64,000 bases of DNA from an uncultured Prevotellaceae bacterium (GTDB lineage: Bacteria > Bacteroidota > Bacteroidia > Bacteroidales > Bacteroidaceae), in assembly GCA_902789415.1 (NCBI GenBank), contig CADAOD010000003.1:86691-150690 (forward strand), given 5' to 3'. The position numbers and the translations under genes are program-made. Below the pieces are notes generated by a model. It saw nothing but the letters and a program-made list of their open reading frames with translations, was not told where the DNA came from and ran no database searches. Below are positions 41,090-50,735 of this stretch, one piece after another. Positions within the stretch are counted from its first letter, which is position 1, and every line of letters begins with the position of its first letter.

Positions 41090-43102
41090 TTACAGCTGGT
41101 ACTGCAGCATAACCATCGAGTGGGGCGCCAGGTCGAGGGTGAACTTCTTCTTGGCCTTGAACTGCTCTTTCTTTGGAGCGATGGGCTGGGCGTCGAAGTT
41201 GTTCTCGTCGTTAGGCTCACCTGCGATAGTGGTCTTGGTGGCCAGTTTCTTAATACCAAAGCGGCTCAGGTTAATGTTGGCCTTCTTGGCATCGGCGCTG
41301 GCGTTAACAAGCTTAACAAACAGCTGGCGGGTCTTGGTGTTAAGGATTACGCTCTGACCGTAGTGCACACCCTCCATAGGCTGGATGGCATCGGCAGCGT
41401 CGCCCTCAAACTTCACGCAGTCGCCATAGTAGTAGTTACCTGCGCTCTGTCCGAACATCTGCTGTACGTAGTAGCTGCAAGTAGGATAGGTACGCTCGTT
41501 ATCAAAGTAGATAAGGTCGGGATTCCACTGGGTGCCATCCTTCTTGGCCAGCAGCGGAGCGTAAGACGTCATGGTAACAACATCGGCATTGCGCTCAACA
41601 TGCAGCAGATACAGGCCCTCGGCCAGGGCATCAATCAGCTTCTTATCCTTAGCGGCATACTCGCCCAGGTAAACCTTGGTTTTGCGGTCGCGAGGATAGT
41701 TGTCGTACTGGCGCTTGTTCAGGAAGTAATCGCGTGGCTCGTAGTAGTGCTCGTCGGTGATAGGCATGCCAATCTCGTCGGCCAGCTTCCAACCTGCCTC
41801 GTAGTCGGGGTTATCCTTGTGCGAACCAGGACCATCGGTACCTACGATGACAATCTCGGGATGAGCCTTGGTTACACGCTCGTAGATATATTTAAAGCGC
41901 TCGATGAATTCGGGCGAAATCTTCTCCTCGTTACCAATACCCAGGTACTTAAGGTTGAATGGCTTGGGATGACCAGCCTCGGCACGCATCTTGGCCCACT
42001 TGTTGGTGGCAGGATCGCCGTTGGCCCACTCAATCAGGTCGATAGCCTCGGCTACCCACTCGTCCATCTCGCTCATGGGCACTACATCCTGGGCCTGCTT
42101 AGGCCACATGCTCCAACCGCCGTTGGTACCCTGACAGCTTACGCCACAAGGCAGAATGGGCAGGGGCTCCATGCCTAAATCCTCGCAGAACTGGAAGTAC
42201 TCAAAGTAACCCAGACCTACGCTCTGGTGATAACCCCAGGTGTTCTTCTGCTGCTTACGTGTTTCCTTTGGTCCGATGGTGGTCTTCCAGCGATAGGTGT
42301 TCCAGAAACCGTCGCCACCGCCATGAACTACGCATCCGCCAGGGAATCGCATGAACTTAGGCTTCAGGTCGGCCAGTGTGGTGGCCAAGTCCTTACGCAG
42401 GCCGTGGCCCTTATAGGTGTCCTCGGGCATCAGCGATACCATATCTACATCCATATCGCCATCGGTAAGCATCAATATCTGCAGGGCTGCGTGCTTACTG
42501 TCCTCGCTGGGGGTAAACACAGCCTCGTACTTTTTCCACGAATTGTCGTTAACGTTGATAGTTGTCTCGGCCAGCAGTTTGGGGTCCTTTGGTGGCCAAC
42601 CCTGTACGGGCTCAACCAGGGCTACACGTACCTGCTTGGCATTGCCGATATTACGCAGGAATACTGAGAAGTCGTACTTCTGACCAGCCTTTACTACCAT
42701 GCCGCCAAAACCATCGTTCTGTATGCCATAGCCGCGCCAGCCTGTATAATCGTAGAACTCGCGTGTGCGCTCGGCATGCAGGCGCATGTAGGTGGGGTTG
42801 TTGGGGTGTATGCCATTGTCCATACGTGCCTGCAGCATACCCAATGAGTGGCCTGGGCGCAGAATCTTCCAAGCGGTGCTGGGGCCCCAGCCATCGCGCT
42901 CGTTGGCATTAAACTCGAAAGAGCCGTTTTGTATCAGCTCGGCATAAAGACCACCATCAGCACTGTTGTTGATGTCCTCAAAAAAAATGCCGAGCAATTC
43001 GTTACTGATAGCCTTGCCGCCAGCTGGGGCTGCAACAGGCTTCTGGGCATTAAGGCCCAAGGCTGCTGTAAGTAACACAGCACTTAGAATTTGCTTTTTC
43101 AT
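41090..43102 (-). CDS. GH51 alpha-L-arabinofuranosidase, secreted
   Basis: A 670-residue enzyme with a signal peptide ending GLNAQ. An N-terminal strand (ISNELLGIFFEDINNSADGG) leads into a CBM4/9-like insert (about 48-215), then the catalytic barrel: FMRFPGGCVVHG, the acid/base Glu in LGIGNEEKISPEF near 393, and the nucleophile Glu in KVYLGEYAAKD near 480. A C-terminal beta-sandwich ends the protein. The family removes terminal alpha-arabinofuranose from arabinan, arabinoxylan or pectin side chains with retention. It is divergent from the GH127 gene through adjacent promoters, so the two arabinose-releasing enzymes are probably co-regulated. Confidence 0.93.
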   Translation of the reverse strand: MKKQILSAVLLTAALGLNAQKPVAAPAGGKAISNELLGIFFEDINNSADGGLYAELIQNGSFEFNANERDGWGPSTAWKILRPGHSLGMLQARMDNGIHPNNPTYMRLHAERTREFYDYTGWRGYGIQNDGFGGMVVKAGQKYDFSVFLRNIGNAKQVRVALVEPVQGWPPKDPKLLAETTINVNDNSWKKYEAVFTPSEDSKHAALQILMLTDGDMDVDMVSLMPEDTYKGHGLRKDLATTLADLKPKFMRFPGGCVVHGGGDGFWNTYRWKTTIGPKETRKQQKNTWGYHQSVGLGYFEYFQFCEDLGMEPLPILPCGVSCQGTNGGWSMWPKQAQDVVPMSEMDEWVAEAIDLIEWANGDPATNKWAKMRAEAGHPKPFNLKYLGIGNEEKISPEFIERFKYIYERVTKAHPEIVIVGTDGPGSHKDNPDYEAGWKLADEIGMPITDEHYYEPRDYFLNKRQYDNYPRDRKTKVYLGEYAAKDKKLIDALAEGLYLLHVERNADVVTMTSYAPLLAKKDGTQWNPDLIYFDNERTYPTCSYYVQQMFGQSAGNYYYGDCVKFEGDAADAIQPMEGVHYGQSVILNTKTRQLFVKLVNASADAKKANINLSRFGIKKLATKTTIAGEPNDENNFDAQPIAPKKEQFKAKKKFTLDLAPHSMVMLQYQL

Positions 43103-43135
43103 ATTTTTATGTCATAAATTAGAGTAATGGTGGCG

Positions 43136-43143
43136 CAAAGATA
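43136..43143 (-). promoter_or_regulatory. -7 promoter element of the GH51 gene
   Basis: TATCTTTG on the minus strand, 33 bp before the ATG at 43102. Confidence 0.72.
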
Positions 43144-43206
43144 AGCAAATTTGTTTAATATCAGCGATTTTTTCGAATAATCTTTTGGAGATTTAAATAA
43201 AAAGTG

Positions 43207-43214
43207 TAATTTTG
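43207..43214 (+). promoter_or_regulatory. -7 promoter element of the GH127 gene
   Basis: TAATTTTG, 18 bp before the ATG at 43233. Confidence 0.7.
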
Positions 43215-43232
43215 CCAACAAAACCAATAATA

Positions 43233-45293
43233 ATGAACAAAATGAAACGTTTTTTTGCAGTTTTTTGCTTAGCTACCGTCCTGACGGGTCAGGCTGTGGC
43301 TCAGAGCGGGTATCCTTATACCCAGGTGCCATTTACCTCAGTTAAAATCGCTCCAAACACCTTCTGGGGCGATCGTATCAAGGCGGCTCGCGAGGTAACC
43401 ATACCTCTGGCTTTCTCGAAGTGTGAGAGCGAGCATCGTTACAAGAATTTTGAGATGGCTGCCTATACGCTGCAGCACCCAGGTCATGCCGGGTTACAGA
43501 CCAAGGAGTGGGATGTTTCGAAGTTTATGGGTTTCTCGTTCGATGATACCGATGTGTATAAGACCATCGAGGGTGCCAGCTATGTGCTGCAGACTTATCC
43601 CGATGCCAAGCTGAAGGCTTATATCGACTCGGTGCTGGATGTGGTGGGTGCTGCCCAGGAGCCAGATGGCTACCTGTATACCGCCCGCACCATCAACCCT
43701 GAGCACCCACACCAGTGGAGTGGCAAGAAGCGTTGGGAGGTTGAGGAGATTCTGAGTCACGAGCTGTACAACCTTGGCCATATGGTAGATGCTGCCTGTG
43801 CACACTATCAGGCCACAGGTTCGGATAAGTTCCTGAACATTGCTAAGCGCTATGCCGACTGTGTGATTCGCGAGGTTGGTCCTAAGGCTGGTCAGGCCTG
43901 CGTGGTGCCTGGACACCAGATTGCCGAGATGGCGCTGGCCCGCCTGTATGTGCTTACTGGCGAGAAGAAATATCTGGACGAGGCTAAGTTCCTGCTGGAT
44001 TATCGTGGCAAAACAGGTCGTAAGGATCTTTACTCGCAGAGCGACAAGCCTGTGGTAGAGCAGAAAGAGGCTTGGGGCCATGCCGTTCGTGCTGGTTATA
44101 TGTATGCCAGTATGGCCGATGTGGCTGCGCTTACTGGCGATGAGGATTACATTAAGGCCATCGATGCCATCTATAATAATATAGTATCGCGCAAGTACTA
44201 CCTTACTGGTGGTGTAGGTGCCCGCCACGCTGGCGAGGCTTTTGGTGCCGACTATGAGTTGCCTAACCTGACGGCCTATAACGAGACTTGTGCTGCCATA
44301 TCGATGGTATATCTGTTTGAGCGTATGTTCCTGTTGCATGGCGATGCTAAGTACATCGACTGTCTGGAGCGCACCTTATATAATGGTGTGATTAGTGGTA
44401 TGAGTGTGGATGGTGGTAAGTTCTTCTATCCCAACCCCTTGAGCAGCGACGGTCATTACCGTTTTAATGCCGATAACACCATGACGCGCCAGCCTTGGTT
44501 CGGCTGTGCCTGCTGTCCGTCGAACCTCTGTCGTTTCATCCCATCAATGCCTGGTTACATCTATGGCGTTCGTGAAAATAACCTGTACGTGAACCTGTTT
44601 GCCGCTAATACCGCTACTATTGCCGTTGGTGGTAAGAAGGTTACGCTGCAGCAGAGCACCCAGTATCCTTGGGAGGGCGATATTGCCATTAAGGTGCTGC
44701 AGAACAAGGCCAAAGCCTTTAATATGATGGTACGTATACCAGGATGGGCGCAGAATCAGGTGGTGCCAAGCGATCTCTACTCGTTTAGCGATGATATCCT
44801 GTCGGGCTACGAGGTTACTGTGAACGGACAGCCTGTAAAGGGCGAGCTGCAGAACGGCTATCTGGTTATTAACCGTAACTGGAAGAAGGGCGATGTGGTG
44901 CGTGTACACTTGGACATGCCTGTACGTACCGTGGTGGCTAACCATCGTGTGAGCGACGATCGCGGTCGTATTGCCGTAGAGCGCGGACCACTGGTTTACT
45001 GTGCAGAGTGGGCCGATAATGCTGGCATTAATCCTCACCACCTGCTGCTGGCCCGTCAGCCACAGTTTGATGTGCAGACCGCCTATAGCATCCAGAACAC
45101 AGAGGGTAACGGCAATAGCTTTAACGTTACAGCCATCAAGGCCAATGCCCAGGAGGCTAATGTGGATGCCGACGGACGATTGGTATCAAAGGATGTAAAG
45201 GTAACGCTGATTCCATACTATGCATGGAACCATCGTGGTGCTGGAAAAATGGATGTGTGGTTGGCTCGCAGTTTGAGCGGACTTGACGACTAA
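43233..45293 (+). CDS. GH127 beta-L-arabinofuranosidase, secreted
   Basis: A 686-residue protein with a signal peptide ending AVAQ. The GH127 signatures are present: VKIAPNTFWGDRIKAARE, GFSFDDTDVYKTIEGASY, a GHQIAEMALARLY block, LTGGVGARHAGEAFG, YNETCAAI, and the cluster WFGCACCPSNLCRF, whose Cys residues bind zinc and provide the nucleophile in the characterised HypBA1 enzyme. The Glu of YNETC is the expected partner residue. The family cleaves beta-linked arabinofuranose, found in extensins and rhamnogalacturonan II. The ATG at 43233 is used; an upstream TTG lies in the promoter and an ATG at 43242 is also possible. Confidence 0.92.
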   Translation: MNKMKRFFAVFCLATVLTGQAVAQSGYPYTQVPFTSVKIAPNTFWGDRIKAAREVTIPLAFSKCESEHRYKNFEMAAYTLQHPGHAGLQTKEWDVSKFMGFSFDDTDVYKTIEGASYVLQTYPDAKLKAYIDSVLDVVGAAQEPDGYLYTARTINPEHPHQWSGKKRWEVEEILSHELYNLGHMVDAACAHYQATGSDKFLNIAKRYADCVIREVGPKAGQACVVPGHQIAEMALARLYVLTGEKKYLDEAKFLLDYRGKTGRKDLYSQSDKPVVEQKEAWGHAVRAGYMYASMADVAALTGDEDYIKAIDAIYNNIVSRKYYLTGGVGARHAGEAFGADYELPNLTAYNETCAAISMVYLFERMFLLHGDAKYIDCLERTLYNGVISGMSVDGGKFFYPNPLSSDGHYRFNADNTMTRQPWFGCACCPSNLCRFIPSMPGYIYGVRENNLYVNLFAANTATIAVGGKKVTLQQSTQYPWEGDIAIKVLQNKAKAFNMMVRIPGWAQNQVVPSDLYSFSDDILSGYEVTVNGQPVKGELQNGYLVINRNWKKGDVVRVHLDMPVRTVVANHRVSDDRGRIAVERGPLVYCAEWADNAGINPHHLLLARQPQFDVQTAYSIQNTEGNGNSFNVTAIKANAQEANVDADGRLVSKDVKVTLIPYYAWNHRGAGKMDVWLARSLSGLDD

Positions 45294-45300
45294 CGGGGCA

Positions 45301-46185
45301 TTACCCGTTAGTCTTTACTACCTGCCAAACATCGTCGATGCTATGGGTGAAGGGGCCTGTGTGCTCTAACTTCAGGGTACACATGGCTGCCGCAAACTGG
45401 CCGCTCTCTACGTAGCTCATGCCTTTGGCACGGGCGTACAGATAGCCAGCGCTGTAGGTATCGCCGCAACCTGTGGCATCAGCCAGCTTGGCTGGTGGAT
45501 AGGCTGGTGTTTCGTAAAACTTGCCATCGGCATAAATCACCGATCCGCCACCACCTAAAGTAATGATTACCTCGCGTACACCCCAGTCGCTAATCTGCTG
45601 GGCGGCCTCGTAAGGGTCGGTCATATTGGTAAGCGTCTGGCATTCCCACTCGTTTACCTTCAGGATGGCTGTGTGCTTAAGCAGTCGCAGCTTATCGGTC
45701 CACTCGCAGGCTCGTACCTCCTGGCCTACCACCTTGCGCAGATAGCCCTGTACATCAATGCTTACATCGCCCTTGGTGGCCAGGTACTCTACGATTTCGG
45801 GTGCAAAGTCGTCGGCCAGCAATGTGCCCAGATGGAACACGCGCGCCTGTTCGTCTTTCAGCTCGTTAAGTGTAAACGGAGCCGACTTAGCCAGTACCCG
45901 CTGTGTGCGGTTGTCCATGTTGGCACCATACTTATTCTCGAAGAACACGTTGGTGTCGCTCTCAAAGGCTGTTACCCGCACACCTGCCTGGCGCAGTTTC
46001 TCAACTTCGGACATCACCTCACGACTTACCGAGGTGATAAGGTGGAAATTAACGTCATGGGGCAAAGCCTGTATTGCCCACGCCATATAATAGGCCGAGC
46101 CGCCTGCACAATGTGTGGTTACGGGGGGATTCTGTGTAATGATTCTATCTCGGGTGATATGTCCGATACAGCAAATGTCTGTCAT
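45301..46185 (-). CDS. PfkB-family sugar kinase
   Basis: A 294-residue cytoplasmic kinase. The PfkB N-terminal signature is CAGGSAYYMAWAIQAL and the C-terminal one DATGCGDTYSAGYLYARAKG, with the catalytic base Asp in GCGD. Usual ribokinase-family members read DTTGAGD; the Cys in place of Ala is a variant also common in related Bacteroidota genes. The substrate is not evident; 2-keto-3-deoxygluconate, ribose or a pectin-derived sugar are possible given divergent transcription from the GH28 gene. It converges on the GH127 gene with 7 bp between stops. Confidence 0.87.
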   Translation of the reverse strand: MTDICCIGHITRDRIITQNPPVTTHCAGGSAYYMAWAIQALPHDVNFHLITSVSREVMSEVEKLRQAGVRVTAFESDTNVFFENKYGANMDNRTQRVLAKSAPFTLNELKDEQARVFHLGTLLADDFAPEIVEYLATKGDVSIDVQGYLRKVVGQEVRACEWTDKLRLLKHTAILKVNEWECQTLTNMTDPYEAAQQISDWGVREVIITLGGGGSVIYADGKFYETPAYPPAKLADATGCGDTYSAGYLYARAKGMSYVESGQFAAAMCTLKLEHTGPFTHSIDDVWQVVKTNG

Positions 46186-46225
46186 TTTATCGATTTTTTA
46201 TTGAATATTATCTTTATTTTGGCTG

Positions 46226-46233
46226 CAAAGATA
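46226..46233 (-). promoter_or_regulatory. -7 promoter element of the PfkB kinase gene
   Basis: TATCTTTG on the minus strand, 40 bp before the ATG at 46185. Confidence 0.72.
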
Positions 46234-46274
46234 ACATTTTTTTCTAAATATTTTGTTTTATTCGAGAAATATAC

Positions 46275-46282
46275 TACCTTTG
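46275..46282 (+). promoter_or_regulatory. -7 promoter element of the GH28-SusCD operon
   Basis: TACCTTTG, 33 bp before the ATG at 46316. No other good promoter is seen before the SusC, SusD or second GH28 gene, so it may serve all four. Confidence 0.75.
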
Positions 46283-46315
46283 CAACGGAAATATTCATTA
46301 CTGCTAATATAATTA

Positions 46316-47638
46316 ATGGCGAAAAAAACGTTTTTTCAAATCATCCTGCTTTGGATGACAGTGATGTCGGCAGCAGCACAATCGGTTTACGATGTGACGG
46401 CAGCAGGAGCTATTGGTAACGGTATCGTAGATGATGCCCAGGCCATTCAGCGTGCTATAGACCGTTGTTCGGCTGAGGGCGGCGGCCGCGTGCTATTGCC
46501 TCGTAATCATACCTTCATGGCTGGTCCTATCCAGCTTAAGAGCAATGTTGAGCTTTATCTGGAAGCTACTGCCACCTTGAAGGCTAACCCCGATGAAAGT
46601 ATTTATAAGTTGAGCGCCTTTGGCGATAACCGTGGCGAGGGTATGTTGTGGCTCTGGGCCGAGCATGCCGAGAATATCAGCATTTGCGGTAAGGGTACCA
46701 TTCATGGTAATGGTATCGCCTTTATGGGTGCCGAACTGAGCGACAGCTACGAGTTGAAGCCCCTGAAGGATCAAACCTTCGACCCACGTCCACACGTACT
46801 TACGCTTACCGATGTGAAGAATCTGACCATTCGCGATGTAACCATTAAGGAGGGCGCCTACTGGACCGTGCACCTGATTGGTTGCGATGAGGCTGTGATT
46901 GATGGCATTAACCTGCTGAACAATCTGAAGATACGTAATGGCGATGGTATCGATATCGATCACTCTAAGCATGTACGTATCGCCAACTGTCATATTACCA
47001 GTGGCGACGACTGCATCTGTCTGAAGAACCGTCGTGAGTTCGAGCAGTATGGCTCGTGCCACGACATTACTGTTACCAACTGTGTGATGTCGAGCCGCTC
47101 GTGCGCCATCAAGATTGGTAGCGAGAATATGGACTCTATATATAATGTGGTGTTTGATAACTGCATTATCACAGGCTCAAACCGTGGTCTGGGCATCCAG
47201 AACCGCGACGAGGGTACTGTTACCGATGTGGTGTTCTCGAACATCCAGTTGGATTGCCGCCTGTGGAGCGATGTGTGGTGGGGTAAGGCCGAGCCTATCT
47301 ACGTTACCAGCTATCCACGTGCCAACGGTAACCATAAGGATGCTAACTGGCGATTCCCCAAGGGGCAGATTGAGGGCCGTTGCGGCGAGGTGAGTCGTAT
47401 CTACTTCAATAACATTACCAGCACCAGCGAGAACGGCTGCTTTGTAGGCGGCGACGTGCCTGGCAAGGTAAAGGACATCTATTTTAATAATGTACGCGTA
47501 AGGCTTTTGGGTGAAGGTGCGCGTAGCATGGACAAGCGCCCCTGCAAAGGCGAGGGCTTTATCAAGGCCGACCTGAAAGCCATGAAGGCCATGCAGGTGC
47601 CGCTGATAACCGAAAATGCTACTGTAGAGATCAAATAA
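46316..47638 (+). CDS. GH28 polygalacturonase-type enzyme, secreted
   Basis: A 440-residue right-handed beta-helix enzyme with a signal peptide ending SAAAQ. The N-terminal VYDVTAAGAIGNGIVDDAQAIQ and the GH28 catalytic blocks are clear: NGDGIDIDHSKHV (two Asp), SGDDCICLKN (third Asp) and the RIK-equivalent SCAIKIGSEN. The His block of exo- and endo-polygalacturonases appears as GSCHDITVTN. The family inverts configuration when cleaving galacturonan or rhamnogalacturonan. It is 39 bp upstream of the SusC gene and is probably co-transcribed with it. Confidence 0.92.
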   Translation: MAKKTFFQIILLWMTVMSAAAQSVYDVTAAGAIGNGIVDDAQAIQRAIDRCSAEGGGRVLLPRNHTFMAGPIQLKSNVELYLEATATLKANPDESIYKLSAFGDNRGEGMLWLWAEHAENISICGKGTIHGNGIAFMGAELSDSYELKPLKDQTFDPRPHVLTLTDVKNLTIRDVTIKEGAYWTVHLIGCDEAVIDGINLLNNLKIRNGDGIDIDHSKHVRIANCHITSGDDCICLKNRREFEQYGSCHDITVTNCVMSSRSCAIKIGSENMDSIYNVVFDNCIITGSNRGLGIQNRDEGTVTDVVFSNIQLDCRLWSDVWWGKAEPIYVTSYPRANGNHKDANWRFPKGQIEGRCGEVSRIYFNNITSTSENGCFVGGDVPGKVKDIYFNNVRVRLLGEGARSMDKRPCKGEGFIKADLKAMKAMQVPLITENATVEIK

Positions 47639-47677
47639 AAACTTTTAATAAACTCTTTTTATACTAACTTTTAATTA

Positions 47678-50600
47678 ATGATTATGCAAAAGATCCTAAA
47701 TCTCAAGCAAGGAACTCAGAAGGCCATGTTCTTCGTGTTCTTTCTGTTGTGCAGTACAGTGATGCTGGCACAGAACAAGGTGTCGGGAACTGTACTGGAC
47801 GCAACCGGTGAGCCTCTCATTGGTGTTAGCGTTCTGGAGGCTGGAACCAACAATGGTGTTGTGACCGATTTCGACGGTAACTACACACTGACCGTAAAAC
47901 AAGGAGCTAAGCTTACATTCTCGTATGTAGGTTATCTTTCTCAGACCGTAGCTGCTAAGAATGGTCTGAAGATTACTCTCCAGGAGGACAACAAGGTTCT
48001 GAACGAGGTTGTAGTAGTAGGTTATGGTACCATGCGCCGTAAGGACGTTACCTCATCTATTACAACTGTGAAAGCTGAAGACCTGAACCGTGGTGTATTC
48101 ACCGACCCAGGACAGATGTTGCAGGGTAAGGTGCCCGGACTGGTTGTATCTTCAACAGCCGACCCTAACGGCTCTCCAACCATCACGCTTCGTGGTGCCT
48201 CTACACTGCGTTCTGGAGCTATGTCACCTTACTATGTAGTTGATGGTATTCCAGGTGTTGATATTTCTATCGTTTCGCCCGATGATATTGAGAGCATCGA
48301 TGTGCTGCGTGATGCTACAGCTACAGCTATCTACGGTTCGAAGGCTGCCAACGGTGTGATCATCATTACTACCAAGAAGGGTGATAAGGAGAGAACCAAC
48401 GTTACCTATAATGGTTATGTGGCTTTTGATAATATCCTGAAGAAGTATGATGTGGCTTCGGCTTCTGACTTGCGTCAGTATGCCTCTAAGAATGGCGTAG
48501 CTCTGAAGGATGGTGGTGCTGATGTTGACTGGCAGGATGAGGTGTTGCGTACTGGTATCAGCCATAATCACAATGTGGGCATCAATGGCGGTAACGGACG
48601 TACCAACTATATGATTAGTGGTAACCTCATGAAGCGTGAAGGTGTTATCAAAATGACAGGTATGGATCGTTTCAATGTACGTTCACTCGTGTCAACTAAG
48701 ACTCTGAAGGATCGACTCACTTTGTCGATGAGCCTGAATGCGATGTATGGCAAGCACTTTGGTGTGCCTACAGGTAATGAGGGTGCATCAGTTCTCGATG
48801 CGATGAACTACTACTCGCCTACTAATGCAGTTAAGAATGCTGACGGTTCATGGACGTCGGGAGCTGGTTCAAAGAACTACAATCCACTGGCTCTGATGGA
48901 GGAGAATACTTCTGAGACCATCTGGAAGCGTAATCAGTTTATTGGTAAGGCTACTCTGGAGATTCTGAAGGGACTTCTTTGGAATGTTAACTACTCTTGG
49001 AGTAACTATCAGAGCACTTACAGCGCGTATAACACTCGTAACTCTCAGTTGGAGGGTATTGGTAATAAGAATGGTCAGGCCAGCCGCAATACATACTTTG
49101 GCTACGAGCAGACCTTCGAGACCTATCTGAACTATGGCTTTACAACAGGTAAGCACAAGATTGACCTGATGGCCGGTTATACTTGGGAAAAGAAAAAGAA
49201 CAATGATGGTTTCGGCCTGAGTGTTGAGGGGTACTATAATGATGACCTGACATGGTATAATATGTCGTATGCACAGACTATTCTCGGTGTTCAGAACTCT
49301 GTATCAAGTGGTTATGTAGAGAATGTTAAGAATATCTCGTTCTATGGTCGTGCCAACTACTCATTCGATGGCCGTTATATGCTGCAGGCTACTATCCGTC
49401 GTGATGGTTCATCGGTATTTGGTAAGAACCACCGTTGGGGTACATTCCCATCTGTATCTGCTGCTTGGAATATCACAGAGGAGAGCTTCATGAAGAACCA
49501 GCATATTTTTGATAATCTGAAGTTGCGTGCTGGCTATGGTGTATCTGGTAATGCTATGGGATTCGATGTCTATTCTTCATTCGTTACTTATGGAGCTACG
49601 GGTACATTCGAATATGATGGTAAGATCTATCGTACATACGGTGCTTCTAAAAATGCTAATCCCGACCTGAAGTGGGAGACCACATCAATGCTGAACATCG
49701 GTCTTGATTTTGCATTCTTGAGAGGTCGTATTAACGGTACTTTGGAGGTTTATCATAAGAAAACCAAGGACCTTATCTGGGGCTATCCTGTTCCAACCAC
49801 ACAGTATGTGTATGGTTGGCTGGACGCCAATGTTGGTGAGATGACTAACAAGGGTATCGAGTTCTCTATCAATGCTGTTCCTGTTCGTACCAAGAACTTC
49901 ACATGGAGCACCACTCTTAATCTGTCGCACAACAAGAATACTGTTGACAAGATGCAGAATGAGACTTATCATACTACAAACCTGGCGCAGGGAGATCCAA
50001 TGGTATCTGGTGTTTCTCATGATGGTTGGACCCAGCGCATTATGGAGGGTGAGTCTATCGGTACATTCTATACCTATCAGTATGCAGGTACAGTGAAACG
50101 TACAGATCCTGATGGAAATATTATTGAACGCTCTGAGTATTACGTTCTTGATGAGAATGGAAACCGTACAGGTGAGACTACTAACAACCCCACTCTGAAG
50201 GATCGTTCTATCACTGGTTGTGCACAGCCTAAGCTTAATGCCGGTTGGAACAACAGCTTCAGCTATAAGAACTGGAACCTGAATGCATTTATCACAGGTG
50301 TATTCGGTAATGATGTTTACAATGCTCCACGTGCACACTATACCAGTTCACAGATGTTCTCTGATGGTAAGAATGTGCTGAAGGAGTTCCTGTCGTTCCC
50401 TGTTGGCGATGCTTCTGGCTCACTGCCATCTGACCGCTGGATTGAGAAGGGTACTTACATCCGTCTGCAGTCATTGTCGCTGAGCTACACATTCAAGAAC
50501 TGTTTCGACAACTGGATTCAGGATCTTACTCTCTATGGTACAGCTAATAACCTTCTCACTATCACAAACTACAAGGGGCTTGATCCAGAGGTTAACCTCG

Positions 50601-50704
50601 GTGGTATCGATCCTGGTATCGATTATCGTTGGAGCCGTTATCCACACACACGTACATTCATGGTTGGTGTGAAGATTAACTTTGGCGATGGCAAGAAGAA
50701 ATAA
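47678..50704 (+). CDS. SusC-like TonB-dependent outer-membrane transporter
   Basis: A 1008-residue receptor with signal peptide (ending VMLAQ), a carboxypeptidase-D-like N-terminal domain (VSGTVLDATGEPLIGVSVLEAG to FSYVGYLSQTV), the SusC hallmark NEVVVVGYGTMRRKDVT, a plug (about 120-225, with GKVPGLVVSSTADPNGSP) and a beta-barrel ending in KINFGDGKKK. With SusD it forms a pedal-bin complex that imports oligosaccharides across the outer membrane using TonB energy. The flanking GH28 genes point to pectic oligosaccharides. A second in-frame ATG is at 47684. Confidence 0.96.
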   Translation: MIMQKILNLKQGTQKAMFFVFFLLCSTVMLAQNKVSGTVLDATGEPLIGVSVLEAGTNNGVVTDFDGNYTLTVKQGAKLTFSYVGYLSQTVAAKNGLKITLQEDNKVLNEVVVVGYGTMRRKDVTSSITTVKAEDLNRGVFTDPGQMLQGKVPGLVVSSTADPNGSPTITLRGASTLRSGAMSPYYVVDGIPGVDISIVSPDDIESIDVLRDATATAIYGSKAANGVIIITTKKGDKERTNVTYNGYVAFDNILKKYDVASASDLRQYASKNGVALKDGGADVDWQDEVLRTGISHNHNVGINGGNGRTNYMISGNLMKREGVIKMTGMDRFNVRSLVSTKTLKDRLTLSMSLNAMYGKHFGVPTGNEGASVLDAMNYYSPTNAVKNADGSWTSGAGSKNYNPLALMEENTSETIWKRNQFIGKATLEILKGLLWNVNYSWSNYQSTYSAYNTRNSQLEGIGNKNGQASRNTYFGYEQTFETYLNYGFTTGKHKIDLMAGYTWEKKKNNDGFGLSVEGYYNDDLTWYNMSYAQTILGVQNSVSSGYVENVKNISFYGRANYSFDGRYMLQATIRRDGSSVFGKNHRWGTFPSVSAAWNITEESFMKNQHIFDNLKLRAGYGVSGNAMGFDVYSSFVTYGATGTFEYDGKIYRTYGASKNANPDLKWETTSMLNIGLDFAFLRGRINGTLEVYHKKTKDLIWGYPVPTTQYVYGWLDANVGEMTNKGIEFSINAVPVRTKNFTWSTTLNLSHNKNTVDKMQNETYHTTNLAQGDPMVSGVSHDGWTQRIMEGESIGTFYTYQYAGTVKRTDPDGNIIERSEYYVLDENGNRTGETTNNPTLKDRSITGCAQPKLNAGWNNSFSYKNWNLNAFITGVFGNDVYNAPRAHYTSSQMFSDGKNVLKEFLSFPVGDASGSLPSDRWIEKGTYIRLQSLSLSYTFKNCFDNWIQDLTLYGTANNLLTITNYKGLDPEVNLGGIDPGIDYRWSRYPHTRTFMVGVKINFGDGKKK

Positions 50705-50735
50705 AGTTATTATCATTTAATAAGATTCAAGTATT